A stretch of 64,000 nucleotides of DNA from positions 1-64,000 of the forward strand of contig JARGPI010000034.1 in the NCBI GenBank assembly GCA_029213005.1, given 5' to 3'. This DNA is from Verrucomicrobiales bacterium (GTDB lineage: Bacteria > Verrucomicrobiota > Verrucomicrobiia > Verrucomicrobiales > DEV007). The notes under the pieces were generated by a model. That model was not told the DNA's origin. It searched no databases and saw only the letters and a program-made list of their open reading frames with translations. Shown here piece after piece: positions 35,841-44,787 of the stretch. Every line of letters begins with the position of its first letter. The first letter of the stretch is position 1. A program made the translations under genes and the position numbers.

Positions 35841-35897
35841 TGTACCCTGTACAATGCCGGACTGTACCCTGTACGGTCCCGGATTGTACCCTGTACA
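35841..35897. repeat. Phased array of three TGTACCCTGTACA palindromes (22-bp period)
   Basis: Copies at 35841-35853, 35863-35875 (one mismatch at the last base) and 35885-35897, all in the same orientation, with exact 22-bp spacing. The 9-base spacers are similar (ATGCCGGAC, GTCCCGGAT). The array lies 94-150 bases upstream of the pheS start. Confidence 0.85.
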
Positions 35898-35910
35898 ACC
35901 CCCGGAAAAA

Positions 35911-35982
35911 CAAAAAATCCGATGGCCGGACATGAAGCGGGGCTTTTTGAGGAGCCCTACTCCTGCTTCCGGTCAATCGGAT
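35911..35982 (-). terminator. Large Rho-independent terminator between rplT and pheS
   Basis: Read on the minus strand, nested stems ATCCGAT/ATCGGAT, CCGGA/TCCGG, GAAGC/GCTTC and GGGCT/AGCCC are followed by TTTTTTG. It lies 36 bases after the rplT stop. As pheS follows on the same strand it may also serve as an attenuation point for pheS. Confidence 0.8.
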
Positions 35983-36017
35983 GTTAAATTGCTTTTGTAA
36001 AGATTACCTGATTAAAA

Positions 36018-36404
36018 TCAGGCAGCCTTTTTCTGATCTTTCGCTTTTTCTTCGAGCGCGTCTTTTGCTTTCGTAGCGAGAGCTGTGAAAGCGGCGGCAT
36101 CGTTGATAGCGATATCAGAAAGGACCTTGCGATCCAGTTCGATTCCGGAAGCTTTGAGGCCTTCCATAAATCGTGAATAGGTGATTTCGTTATTACGAGC
36201 TGCAGCACTGATCCGCTGGATCCAAAGACGGCGAAAAGCACCTTTGCGCTTTTTACGGTCCCGGTAAGCCCAGGTTTGTGATTTGTAGATGGCGTCTTTG
36301 GCGTAACGATAGAGTTTTGAACGGGCTCCGCGGAACCCTTTCGCCTTCTTGATGATACGTTTGCGACGCTTCCGACTGGCGGGTGCGTTAGTTGCACGTG
36401 GCAT
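36018..36404 (-). CDS. rplT: 50S ribosomal protein L20
   Basis: 128 residues. L20 binds 23S rRNA early in large-subunit assembly and often represses its own operon. The N-terminal basic tail (MPRATNAPASRKRRKRIIKKA, first 20 residues) and the blocks GFRGARSKLYRYAKDA, RDRKKRKGAFRRLWIQRI, SRFMEGLKASGIELDRKVLSDIA are canonical. The C-terminus is about ten residues longer than in E. coli (Lys/Ala/Glu-rich). It lies 157 bases downstream of rpmI. Confidence 0.98.
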   Translation of the reverse strand: MPRATNAPASRKRRKRIIKKAKGFRGARSKLYRYAKDAIYKSQTWAYRDRKKRKGAFRRLWIQRISAAARNNEITYSRFMEGLKASGIELDRKVLSDIAINDAAAFTALATKAKDALEEKAKDQKKAA

Positions 36405-36561
36405 TTTTTATTTTCCTCGTTGAACAGACTGTTGTTTTTTATTGTTTCAGTCGGCTTGCCTCACCTGTTCAGTTAGACGGCGGTAGGTTCTTTTTTTGGA
36501 ACCGCGCCATCAGACAGTCGACTGTTGAATTCGGATAGAATTCTAGTGGTTTACTGATTGA

Positions 36562-36771
36562 TTAACCAAAAGGCAAATCTGCCTTAATGTTCTTCTCATC
36601 AGCAGGGGAAACGAGAGTGGCTTGTCCCAATCTACGTCTCCGCTTCGAGTTTTTACGACGCATCAAGTGGCGTTTGCCCTGTTTGCGACGTAAAACACGT
36701 CCACTGCCTGTCACCTTGAATCTCTTGGCGACGGCTTTTCTGGTTTTAGCTTTTCCTCCTCTACGAGCCAT
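36562..36771 (-). CDS. rpmI: 50S ribosomal protein L35
   Basis: 69 residues, highly basic: KTRKAVAKRFKVTGSGRVLRR, then GKRHLMRRKNSKRRRRL. It is first in the rpmI-rplT unit. The usual upstream infC (IF-3) is not here: the next gene upstream runs the other way, so infC must be elsewhere in the genome. Confidence 0.97.
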   Translation of the reverse strand: MARRGGKAKTRKAVAKRFKVTGSGRVLRRKQGKRHLMRRKNSKRRRRLGQATLVSPADEKNIKADLPFG

Positions 36772-36941
36772 AGCGCGCGGAATCTATCCAGTTAAGTCAA
36801 ATTTGCAAAGGTTTTCGACTAAAGTTTATGATTCGAGGCCGGGGAATTTTAAATTATTGAGCGGATCCGGAGGATTTTGCATCGTTTCGACAGATTTAGA
36901 TTCTTGAAAAAGGAGGGTCCGATCATTTATCTTTTCGCTCG

Positions 36942-39074
36942 ATGCCTCCTGCGCTTTTTATCAAATCGACCGTTGTTTTCATCAGCTTCCTGTTGCTGGC
37001 TCAATCCGGATCATCGTCGGACGTTCCGGTGGCGATGACGATTTATGTCGCGAAAATCGATGTTGAATCGCAGGATGGATCAAAAGAGCAGCCTTTTGAT
37101 TCGCTGGAAAAAGCGAGAGATTATCTCCGCGAGATTCGCAGTTCCCGTTCGGGAAACGTGATGCCAGCCGGGCCGATTGTAATTTGCCTTCGGGAGGGAG
37201 AGTATTCGCGCAGGGCGCCATTTCGCCTTGATGGGGGAGATGGCGGGACGAAGGAGAATCCAGTGGTGTACCGCGCTTTCGAAGGGGAATCGGTCAGTCT
37301 GAGTGGCGGCGTCACGATTTTGCCGGAGCTGCTCGAACCCGTTTCCGAGGCCTCGATCTTGAACCGTCTTCCGGCTGAGGTGAGGAGTCAGGTTCGGAAA
37401 TTGGACTTTAAAAAGGCGGGTGTCGATTTCACCGACTTCGGCGGTTTTCGGTATTGGCAGAAGGGTGGACTGACTTATCCGCCTCCGCGGGGGGCGATCT
37501 GGATCGATGATGAAAAGCTCGAACCCTCGCGTTTCCCCAAACGCCACGGTGGTCCAGACGGTGGCGGGTTTGTCTTTACGGGAAAGGTCCGGCACACGGG
37601 TTCCATCCCGCGACACAGTGTCGTAAAAGATCCGGTCGGTGGCATTTTCGAGTATACCGACGACGAAGTCGGGACCTGGGAGAATCACCGGAATATCTGG
37701 CTCTACGGTTACCTGAAAGAAACCTACGCGGACGGTCTCCTCCGTATCAAAACGATAGATCGTGATGCCCGCACGATCGAAGTGGAACAGGCCAGTTGGT
37801 ATGGAATCGGCGAGGGCGGAAGATATACCTACCTCAATGTGCTCGAACAGTTGTCGTTGCCGGGAGAGTATTATACGGACGAAGAGAAAGGTATCGTTTA
37901 TTTGATTCCGCCGAAGGATTTGGGGGAGAAGGGTGCGATTGAAATCTCTATCAGCAGCGAGCCTCTTATTGAAATCGACGGTGCCGACTACGTGACCGTT
38001 TCCAGTATCAATTGCAAACTGACGCGGGGCGATGCCATTCGGTTAAAAGACGCTGGTCATGTTACGATTGAAAATTTGGAGATCAAAAACATCGAGGGTA
38101 ACGGAATCATCATGCCGGAGCTCGGGGACGGGAACAACGCGATACAGCGCGTCGAATTCAAAAATTTGGGCGGTCGGGCTTTCTCTATCGGAGGCGGCGA
38201 TCTGAAGACGCAGCGCGCCGGGAACTCAGTGGTATCCGATTGCCGGGTATCGAATTTCGGGCTCGAGCGGTCCGGGAAAAGCATTCTCGGTGGTGTCGGA
38301 AACCTCGTGCGTCACTGCGAGTTCTCGGAATGTAGAGAAGGAGCCATCGCGATCAAAGGAAACGCAAACGTGGTGGAATATAGCAAGTTCCGTTTGCTGA
38401 ACACCGAAGGTAGCGATGCCGGGGCGATCTACATGGGGCGAAACCCTTCGGAAACGGGGATCAAAATCCAGAACAACTTTTTTCAGGACATCGGAAACGC
38501 GCTTGAAGGAACCGGGATTCAGGGCGTCTACGTTGATGACCGCTCGGGTTTCGTCGAGGTGCGGGACAATATTTTCCATCGGGTCGGTAGCGGACGTCAG
38601 GCCGCGGCATTCAAGGCGAACGGCGGTTACTACAACTTGTTCGAGAATAATATCGTCGTCGCAGGGCGGGCTGCGTTTATGCAGGTTCACAATACGACAC
38701 CGGAACAGTGGCGGAATTGGTATACTGAAAAAAGCACCGTCGATCGCCTTGCAAAAGTTGATTTCCCGAATCCCAAGAGTCCGTGGGCACTCCGCTATCC
38801 CGTTGCTTTCGCTGCCGCCAGTAGCATGAAGCAGCCCGATTCCAAAACCAACGTGCTGAAAAACAATATCGTGATCCGCGGGGACCTCCTCGACGGAATC
38901 GTGAAAGGGCGATACGCGGAGCCCGGAGTAACAAAAGAAGGGAACCTCGTAATCGAAGATGATCCGGGTTTCGAAAATATCGAGAGCGGTAACTTTCGCA
39001 TTCCCGAAGCCGTGATGAAGGCGAAGTTTCCGACGTTCAAGTGGATTGACTTTGATCGTATCGGAGTCCGGTGA
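36942..39074 (+). CDS. Secreted right-handed parallel beta-helix protein
   Basis: 710 residues with a signal peptide (FIKSTVVFISFLLLAQSGSSS). The mature protein begins with a TIYVAK segment and SLEKARDYLREIR, the DUF1565-like entry common in alginate/pectate-lyase-type proteins, then PIVICLREGEYSRRAPFRL. From about residue 335 it is a ladder of short beta strands with Asn turns (ENLEIKNIEGNGIIMPE, VSDCRVSNFGLERSGKS, IQNNFFQDIGNAL, VRDNIFHRVGSGRQ, FENNIVVAGRA), typical of polysaccharide lyases or glycoside hydrolases with this fold. Catalytic residues cannot be assigned. The next gene, a secreted propeller-like protein, follows 47 bases on, perhaps the same operon. Confidence 0.85.
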   Translation: MPPALFIKSTVVFISFLLLAQSGSSSDVPVAMTIYVAKIDVESQDGSKEQPFDSLEKARDYLREIRSSRSGNVMPAGPIVICLREGEYSRRAPFRLDGGDGGTKENPVVYRAFEGESVSLSGGVTILPELLEPVSEASILNRLPAEVRSQVRKLDFKKAGVDFTDFGGFRYWQKGGLTYPPPRGAIWIDDEKLEPSRFPKRHGGPDGGGFVFTGKVRHTGSIPRHSVVKDPVGGIFEYTDDEVGTWENHRNIWLYGYLKETYADGLLRIKTIDRDARTIEVEQASWYGIGEGGRYTYLNVLEQLSLPGEYYTDEEKGIVYLIPPKDLGEKGAIEISISSEPLIEIDGADYVTVSSINCKLTRGDAIRLKDAGHVTIENLEIKNIEGNGIIMPELGDGNNAIQRVEFKNLGGRAFSIGGGDLKTQRAGNSVVSDCRVSNFGLERSGKSILGGVGNLVRHCEFSECREGAIAIKGNANVVEYSKFRLLNTEGSDAGAIYMGRNPSETGIKIQNNFFQDIGNALEGTGIQGVYVDDRSGFVEVRDNIFHRVGSGRQAAAFKANGGYYNLFENNIVVAGRAAFMQVHNTTPEQWRNWYTEKSTVDRLAKVDFPNPKSPWALRYPVAFAAASSMKQPDSKTNVLKNNIVIRGDLLDGIVKGRYAEPGVTKEGNLVIEDDPGFENIESGNFRIPEAVMKAKFPTFKWIDFDRIGVR

Positions 39075-39121
39075 TCAGAAAATAAAATTGGGAAAGTTGG
39101 GAATACGGGAGAGTGTTTAAG

Positions 39122-40387
39122 ATGGTTCGCCTCTGGATTCTTCCCGTCTTCTGCTTTTTCAGTTTAATCGTTACAGGGGACGAGGTTGCCAGACAAAACC
39201 AAACCAGTCGGGAGATTTTTGCTCCATCGGATCAGCCGCGTCCGGAATACCTGAAAGCGGTTCGGGGTGAAGTGTTTGGCCAAAAAATTACCCGCGTGAC
39301 CGGAGACCCGGGGGCACCGGTGTCGGATACCAATATCGTCTGGAGTCGACCGGCCCGCCACATCTACAGCATGGTGGCCGCCTGGGATTGTTCCGACTCT
39401 CTGTTGGCGATCCGAAACGCGGGGGCGACCAAAATCGATGGGTCTGGCGCCTACGAATGGTTATTGGCAATCGGGCCGGACTACCAGAAGAAAATTCCGC
39501 TGCAGACTTCGTTTACCGAATTCAGGTGGAGGAATGCCACTCCGAAGAGAATGTTACTGATCACGCCTCATGGCTTGAGCGACTATGATCCCTTGGCGAA
39601 TAAAACGCGCCCGATACCGCTCGATCAGTCCATACTTTCTCTATACACCGATATCGGGCTCAGTTCCCAGGGGAACCTGTCTGATGATGATCGATTGATC
39701 GCATTGATCGGGACTCATCGCGAGACCGGCGTTCGCCATGCACTGATCGTTTCTCTGGAGAAAAATGAAATTCTCGCCCAGCTCCCTTTTGATATCCCGC
39801 GATTGGATTTCGCGACCGTTTCGCCAAAAGGACGGTTTCTCGTCGTTAACGGTGAATTCACAAAAGGGGAAGCCGATCGAACCCGGGTGTATAGTTTTGA
39901 TGGCCAACAAATCGGGCAGCAGTGGGATCCCTATGGGTTGCCCTCCCACTACGATTTAACGACCGATAGTGAAGGGCGCGAAATCGCGGTCGGGGTTGCA
40001 AAATCGAGAGCTCCCGGGATTGATCCCGGTTCTTTGGTCTCGCGTGATTTGGAGACGGGGGAAATCAAATTGTTACTTCGCGGTGGTTACGCGATGCACA
40101 TCAGTTGCCGAAATCTCAAACTGCCCGGCTGGGCTTTCGTCAGTTATTCGAGGATCGATATGGCGACCTATCCACCATTTTCCAACGAGCTGATCGCCGT
40201 CCGAACCGACGGGTCGGAAACCTTCCGGAGGATTTGCCAATTCCAATCCGAGTCAGACGACTATTGGTGCCAGCCTCAAGCCTGCCCAAATTTCAGCGGC
40301 ACGAGGGCGATTTTCGCATCGAACTGGCGGGTCGCCGGAAACGGCGCGGAAGCCTACGTGGTAGAGACCGGTGTTAGCCTCAAGTAG
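39122..40387 (+). CDS. Secreted beta-propeller-like protein of unknown function
   Basis: 421 residues from ATG 39122 (GTG 39113 is in frame, less well spaced from GGGAGAG). Signal peptide LWILPVFCFFSLIVTG. The mature sequence has beta-rich blocks that resemble WD40-like/TolB-type propellers: AWDCSDSLLAIRNAG, LSSQGNLSDDDRLIALIG, FATVSPKGRFLVVNG, LTTDSEGREIAVGV, and ACPNFSGTRAIFASNW near the C-terminus. The last block, with H/Q and R residues, recalls oligogalacturonate-lyase-like propellers, in keeping with the beta-helix protein upstream. I would not assign an activity. Confidence 0.75.
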   Translation: MVRLWILPVFCFFSLIVTGDEVARQNQTSREIFAPSDQPRPEYLKAVRGEVFGQKITRVTGDPGAPVSDTNIVWSRPARHIYSMVAAWDCSDSLLAIRNAGATKIDGSGAYEWLLAIGPDYQKKIPLQTSFTEFRWRNATPKRMLLITPHGLSDYDPLANKTRPIPLDQSILSLYTDIGLSSQGNLSDDDRLIALIGTHRETGVRHALIVSLEKNEILAQLPFDIPRLDFATVSPKGRFLVVNGEFTKGEADRTRVYSFDGQQIGQQWDPYGLPSHYDLTTDSEGREIAVGVAKSRAPGIDPGSLVSRDLETGEIKLLLRGGYAMHISCRNLKLPGWAFVSYSRIDMATYPPFSNELIAVRTDGSETFRRICQFQSESDDYWCQPQACPNFSGTRAIFASNWRVAGNGAEAYVVETGVSLK

Positions 40388-40461
40388 AACCGGCGCGCTA
40401 TCCAAGTAGAGGAATCCGTAAGGATTTCTATCTCAGGCCTCCGATCCTTTTCTATGTAAAC

Positions 40462-40496
40462 TGTACCCTGTACAGTCCTGGATGGTACAGGGTGCA
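40462..40496. repeat. Pair of TGTACCCTGTACA palindromes, 22-bp spacing, opposite orientation
   Basis: Copies at 40462-40474 (forward) and 40484-40496 (reverse, GGTACAGGGTGCA with one change). Centres are 22 bp apart as in the other arrays. Confidence 0.8.
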
Positions 40497-40521
40497 TCGC
40501 TCAGTTTTCGGTTTCAATCGC

Positions 40522-40741
40522 AATACGGCAACGCCGTTACGTAACTCAGCCCCGGGTTGACCGAAGCGAAGCAGAGAGTCTACCCGGGGATCTTATCGGA
40601 CGACAAGCTGATCGCTAAAAGTGATCTGAAAGCTTTCGCAACGCCTTCAGCGTAGGGAAACTCCTGGTATGCGAATCCCATGGTAGCCTCCGTTTCACTG
40701 CGGCAACCCGGGGCTGCGTTACGTAACGGCGTTGCCGTATT
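40522..40741 (+). mobile_element. 220-bp MITE-like element, copy 1
   Basis: Bounded by perfect 24-base inverted repeats beginning AATACGGCAACGCCGTTACG (40522-40545 and 40718-40741); with one mismatch the repeats extend to about 38 bases, through CAGCCCCGGGTTG. Inside are further hairpins: CCCCGGG...CCCGGGG near the left end, GATCGCT/AGTGATC, the palindrome GAAAGCTTTC, and a CCCATGG-containing stem at the right. It has no reading frame. The reverse complement of 59101-59320 matches it throughout at roughly 92 percent by eye. Non-autonomous mobile element or structured repeat; no transposase with these ends is in the window. Confidence 0.8.
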
Positions 40742-40794
40742 TTGAATTCATTACCACGGAATCCTTAGCGGCATTCCAGGGGACAGTTCTCCCC

Positions 40795-43296
40795 TTATCT
40801 GGAACGGAAAATCTCGCTGGTGAGCGATTCCAGAATCAGAGTGCGGAGACCGTACTGTTTGTCTTTCCGGACTTTGGTCAGGATATCTTCAATCTCGAAC
40901 TGATCGACGGGCTCCATGTGGCGACCAGTGGTGTAGGCGAGAAATTCGGTGATGAGATGGCGGGCGAAAACATCTTTTCGCGTCGCGACGAGATGCTTTT
41001 TGAATTCGTCGAAATTCTTAAACGTTTCGCCGGAGGGAAATTCCCCGCTGGAATCAATCTTCGGGGCAGGGGCGTTTTTGGGCTTCGGGTAATGGTCCCG
41101 CCAGCGTCCGATCGGATCAAAGGTTTCAAGCCCGAAACCGAGCGGGTCGATCTTGCGATGACACTCGGCACAGGTTTTATCAGCGCGATGTTTTTCCAGT
41201 TTCTCGCGAATTGTGGTGGCGCCGCGAACATCGGAATCAATCGCGGGGACTTCGTCGGGCGGCGGTGGCGGGGTGACGCCGAGGATGTTCTCTGAAACCC
41301 ACACGCCGCGAGTCACGGGCGAAGTCTCTACACCGTTGGCACTCACGGTGAGAACACTTGCCATACCGAGCAGTCCGCCGCGGCGGTTGTTTTTTGCGAT
41401 ATCAACCCGGCGAAATCCGTCGGCGAGCCGCAGTGAATCTTTCTCGGGAAGTTCATATAGTTTCGCGAGTTTCTTATCAACAAAGGTGTAGTCGGCATCG
41501 AGGAAGTCACCGATGGAGCGATTGTTATCGAGTAGGTTTTTGAAGAAAAGGCGGGCTTCCTCCTTCATCGACTCCGGCAGGTTTTCAGCATAGTAGGAGC
41601 GGGCTGCGGAGCGGGGCGGGGGCATCTGGCCGAGGTCACGGAGGTTTAGCCAACTGTCGAGGAAGCCGTTGATAAATCCGGAAACACGAGGGTCGGCGAT
41701 CATTCTTTCGCTCTGTTTTCGCAGGACTTTGGGATCAGTCAGAGGGTCGGTTTTTGATGCGGCGGCGCTGCGAAGTTTGTCATCCGGTGGTGAGGCCCAG
41801 AGAGCGTAGGAGAGTCGCGAAGCGAGATCATAGGGACCGAGTTTGGTTTCCTTTTCGTCAGTGATTTCTGCGAGGTAGAGAAAGGAAGGGGAACAGAGAA
41901 TCATCTTCAAGGTATCGAGCGCGGCCTCGCGAGGCGTCGCTTTATCTGCAATTCGTTTGTCGTAGGTCTTCTTGATGCTCCGGCGATCCGCGTCGTTGAG
42001 GGGGCGGCGGAAGGCCCGACTCGCAAAGCGGTTGAGCTGCTCGATCGCTTTTCCGGCCTGAAATCCCTCTTTTCCGAAAACGGCGATCTCCTCTTTACTT
42101 CCGGTTTCCTCCGCAACCGGTCCGTGGACTTTGATCTCGTCGATCCGGATGTGGGGGAGTTTGCCCTGTTTCAAAATGTGGGCTCGACCGACCCCGGAAA
42201 CGGATTTTACACCGGTGAATTCGTCTTTGTAGCGTTTGTTAATGGCGATCACGGAGGCGCGGGATTCGTAGGGCCCGTTCGGGAAGATGAAGCGCGGTGT
42301 TTGGCCTGCTTCGAGCCAGACCCGAAAGGTGAGCCATTCGAAAGTGTTGTCCGGTACGATCGCCTGAGCGAGGAGCGGCTCGATTCCCTGCGGGTAGTGA
42401 ATGTGGCCTTTGGTCGCGTCGCCGGGAACGATGCCGAGAATGAACTTCTCGGAAAAATCGATCTGGAAAATCTTCGGATCGTAGTGGGTGTCCCGATGCA
42501 ACGCCGTTGCTTTCACTTTGATATCGTAGAGACCGGAAACGGGCACGCCTTCGAGGAAGTCCTCGATATGGCCATAGCCGCCCTGTCGGGTATCGGTATT
42601 GGGCTGCTCGTAGAGGCAAAGGTATTTGAAGTTGAAGGCTGATTTGTGGGAGCCGGTCAATTCTTCGTATTGCCGGAAATTATCCGTGAAATGCCAGTCC
42701 TTCGGCTCCATCGCCGGTTTGCCGAGGCGTGACTCGATGAGGCGGTGGGCGGCCTGAAAATACTGATCGAGCAGGAATCCGGAGGTCACCAGTGATTCGC
42801 CGATTGTGTCGATGTGGCGGCTCGTTCTTTCTTTCGGGAAATCTGCGGTCAGCCCGAGCGTCTCCAGTTGCCGACCAAAGAGCACTTCGAGAGTGTTTTC
42901 GTATTCCCGGTTGGACAGCCGACGCATCACGGTGCGGGCACCGGTACTCTCAATCTTGCCGCGTGCGGCGGTCATGCTGTTACGAAGCGCCCGGAGGACC
43001 TCGAGACGTTCCTCATCGGTGGGCTGATCCGCCTTTTTCGGCGGCATTTCTTTCAACGTGATCTGATCGACGATCTCTTTGGCGGCGATGAGATCCGCCT
43101 CGCTTTTTAAGGGGAATTCGAACAGCTCAAAATTCCGTTCCCCTTTGGCCACGTCCGCATCGTGACACTCCAGGCAATAGTTGCCCATGAAGTTGAAGAG
43201 CACCTCCTGACCGGGGGGGGCTTCGGCCTGAGTGATTGCGGTGGAGAGCCAGAGACCGATTGCCAGAACGACACGGCCATGCTGATGAGCCTTCAT
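40795..43296 (-). CDS. DUF1592-type (PSD2-5) planctomycete cytochrome c protein
   Basis: 833 residues with signal peptide (VVLAIGLWLSTAITQA). Order of domains as in the PVC family: PSCyt haem domain near the N-terminus with CLECH, DUF1587 (VMRRLSNREYENTLEVLFG), DUF1595, DUF1592 (YDLASRLSYALWASPPDDKLR), DUF1588 (RRGGLLGMASVLTVSANGVETSPVTRG, in part) and DUF1585 at the end with a second haem motif CAECHRKIDPLGFGLE and FAYTTGRHMEP-like LAYTTGRHMEP. Always coupled to a Tat-exported DUF1552 protein, here 18 bases upstream. Proposed to carry electrons for extracellular oxidation; reaction unknown. Confidence 0.92.
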   Translation of the reverse strand: MKAHQHGRVVLAIGLWLSTAITQAEAPPGQEVLFNFMGNYCLECHDADVAKGERNFELFEFPLKSEADLIAAKEIVDQITLKEMPPKKADQPTDEERLEVLRALRNSMTAARGKIESTGARTVMRRLSNREYENTLEVLFGRQLETLGLTADFPKERTSRHIDTIGESLVTSGFLLDQYFQAAHRLIESRLGKPAMEPKDWHFTDNFRQYEELTGSHKSAFNFKYLCLYEQPNTDTRQGGYGHIEDFLEGVPVSGLYDIKVKATALHRDTHYDPKIFQIDFSEKFILGIVPGDATKGHIHYPQGIEPLLAQAIVPDNTFEWLTFRVWLEAGQTPRFIFPNGPYESRASVIAINKRYKDEFTGVKSVSGVGRAHILKQGKLPHIRIDEIKVHGPVAEETGSKEEIAVFGKEGFQAGKAIEQLNRFASRAFRRPLNDADRRSIKKTYDKRIADKATPREAALDTLKMILCSPSFLYLAEITDEKETKLGPYDLASRLSYALWASPPDDKLRSAAASKTDPLTDPKVLRKQSERMIADPRVSGFINGFLDSWLNLRDLGQMPPPRSAARSYYAENLPESMKEEARLFFKNLLDNNRSIGDFLDADYTFVDKKLAKLYELPEKDSLRLADGFRRVDIAKNNRRGGLLGMASVLTVSANGVETSPVTRGVWVSENILGVTPPPPPDEVPAIDSDVRGATTIREKLEKHRADKTCAECHRKIDPLGFGLETFDPIGRWRDHYPKPKNAPAPKIDSSGEFPSGETFKNFDEFKKHLVATRKDVFARHLITEFLAYTTGRHMEPVDQFEIEDILTKVRKDKQYGLRTLILESLTSEIFRSR

Positions 43297-43314
43297 GAAT
43301 GATGCGGAAATGAG

Positions 43315-44598
43315 TTACGAGAAAGTTCCCGTGCTCGTGCCGAAGCTGCCGGTTTCCACGCCCATCCGATGCGCGAGCTCGAGATAAAGATTACAGAGTG
43401 GAACTTTGTTGATCCCTTTTGATTCCACTTTTTTGAATTCCCCATGTCGGTAGCCGCCACCCGCTAGAATGATGGGCAGATCGCTGTTGGTGTGGGAGTG
43501 GGCGTTCCCCATACCGCTTCCGAAGAGCACCGCCGTGGAATCCAGCAGAGTTTGGTCGCCATCCTGGATCCCGGCGAGACGGGTCAAAAATTTTCCGTAA
43601 TGCTCGATCTGATAGGATTCCAGCGTGATGAGATGATTAATCGCTTCCTCGTCGTTTCCGTGGTGGGAAAGGCCGTGGTAGGATTTTTTGATCCCGAGAT
43701 TTTGCGGCAGAAAACTACCGCCGATTTCCAGCGTGGCGATCCGGGTCGAGTCGGTTTGTAAAGCGAGAGCGATCAGCTCATATAGCATTGGCAAATCTTC
43801 GACCGTATTGGTGTCTGCCGGGCGATCGAAAGGTTTCTCCGGCTTGCGGTGGCTCGCCCAGCGCTTGCGGAGTTCGAGTCGTTTCTCGACATCGCGGATC
43901 GAACTGAAATACTCATCCAACTTCTGTTTGTCCTCGTAGTTGACTCGTTTTTGGAGGCGGTTTGCATCCTCCAGAACCGTGTCGAGAATCGAATCCTGGA
44001 GTCGGTTTTCTCTGACTCGCTGAGCCTGACGTTCTTTGCTTTCGCTGATGAAAAGGCGCTCGTAAAGCTCCGCTGGGCCGGTGATCGGCGGGACCCGGAC
44101 ACCCGATTTTGTCCACGCGATCTGGCAGCCGCCGTGAATACCGCCCTCCGATCCCACGGTTAGAGAGGGGAAGCGGGTTTGCATCCCGATTTCGTCCGCG
44201 ATGAACTGGTCGATCGAGACATTGCCGTCAGCCCGGTTCTGGGCTTCGGAATTGAGCACTCCGGAAAGAAACGAATGAACGGCGAAGTGACCGCCTTTGA
44301 TCCCGTGGTCGAGCCCGCGATAGACCGTCATCTGATTGCGGTTGGCTTCCAGCGGCTTCAGCAGCTTCGTCATTTCGTAGCCTTTGCCTACCTTTTCGGG
44401 GAAAAGTTGTTTGGTCTGAAACCCGAGCAAATTTCCGATAGCAACGAAGCGCGGGGCTCCCGCTCCGGCACCGCGAGTCGTTTTGAGTGCGGCCTGGACG
44501 GTTTTTGATTCCGCCATGAGCGATTGCAAGCCAGGCAGAGCCAGAGAAGCGCCGACCGTTTTCAGGACAAATGAGCGTCGATTGAGAGATTTCCCCAT
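43315..44598 (-). CDS. Tat-exported DUF1552 protein
   Basis: 427 residues from ATG 44598 (the frame opens at 44652). Tat-type signal LNRRSFVLKTVGASLALPG. Family blocks: PRFVAIGNLLGFQTKQLFPE, VYRGLDHGIKGGHFAVHSFLSG, SIDQFIADEIG, GCQIAWTKSG, and GMGNAHSHTNSDLPIILAGGG near the end. Operon with the DUF1592-type cytochrome downstream (18-base gap). DUF1552 shares the alkaline-phosphatase-like fold with DUF1501, so this pair is analogous to the 21579-25286 pair. Confidence 0.92.
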   Translation of the reverse strand: MGKSLNRRSFVLKTVGASLALPGLQSLMAESKTVQAALKTTRGAGAGAPRFVAIGNLLGFQTKQLFPEKVGKGYEMTKLLKPLEANRNQMTVYRGLDHGIKGGHFAVHSFLSGVLNSEAQNRADGNVSIDQFIADEIGMQTRFPSLTVGSEGGIHGGCQIAWTKSGVRVPPITGPAELYERLFISESKERQAQRVRENRLQDSILDTVLEDANRLQKRVNYEDKQKLDEYFSSIRDVEKRLELRKRWASHRKPEKPFDRPADTNTVEDLPMLYELIALALQTDSTRIATLEIGGSFLPQNLGIKKSYHGLSHHGNDEEAINHLITLESYQIEHYGKFLTRLAGIQDGDQTLLDSTAVLFGSGMGNAHSHTNSDLPIILAGGGYRHGEFKKVESKGINKVPLCNLYLELAHRMGVETGSFGTSTGTFS

Positions 44599-44787
44599 GG
44601 CGCTTAAAATCGTCAAAAAGCCCTCTGATTCAAGCGGATTGAGGCACGGCAACGTGTATGGCGGGTCGGCTTGCGGGTTTACCCTGTTTCAAGAAGTTTT
44701 ATGAGCACTGGAGGAATATAGTCCGATAATCTGAATAGCCCTGTTTCAGTATTGTTCGCTCTAAAATTCTTTCAGAAGCATAGTTGT

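Larger units (their letters stand above)
40388..40794. other. 407-base intergenic region filled by repeats
   Basis: Between two convergent genes. It holds a short inverted pair AGGAATCC/GGATTTCT near 40410-40430, two phased palindromes (40462-40496), the 220-bp terminal-inverted-repeat element (40522-40741) and a CCAGGGGACAGT motif (about 40777-40788), the last two features also recurring together at 59101-59531. No coding signal. Confidence 0.75.

Noticed and set aside
21441..35897. Phased TGTACCCTGTACA arrays as a CRISPR
   Set aside because: Repeat and spacer lengths (13 and 9 bp) are too short, spacers are similar to each other, and no cas gene is present.
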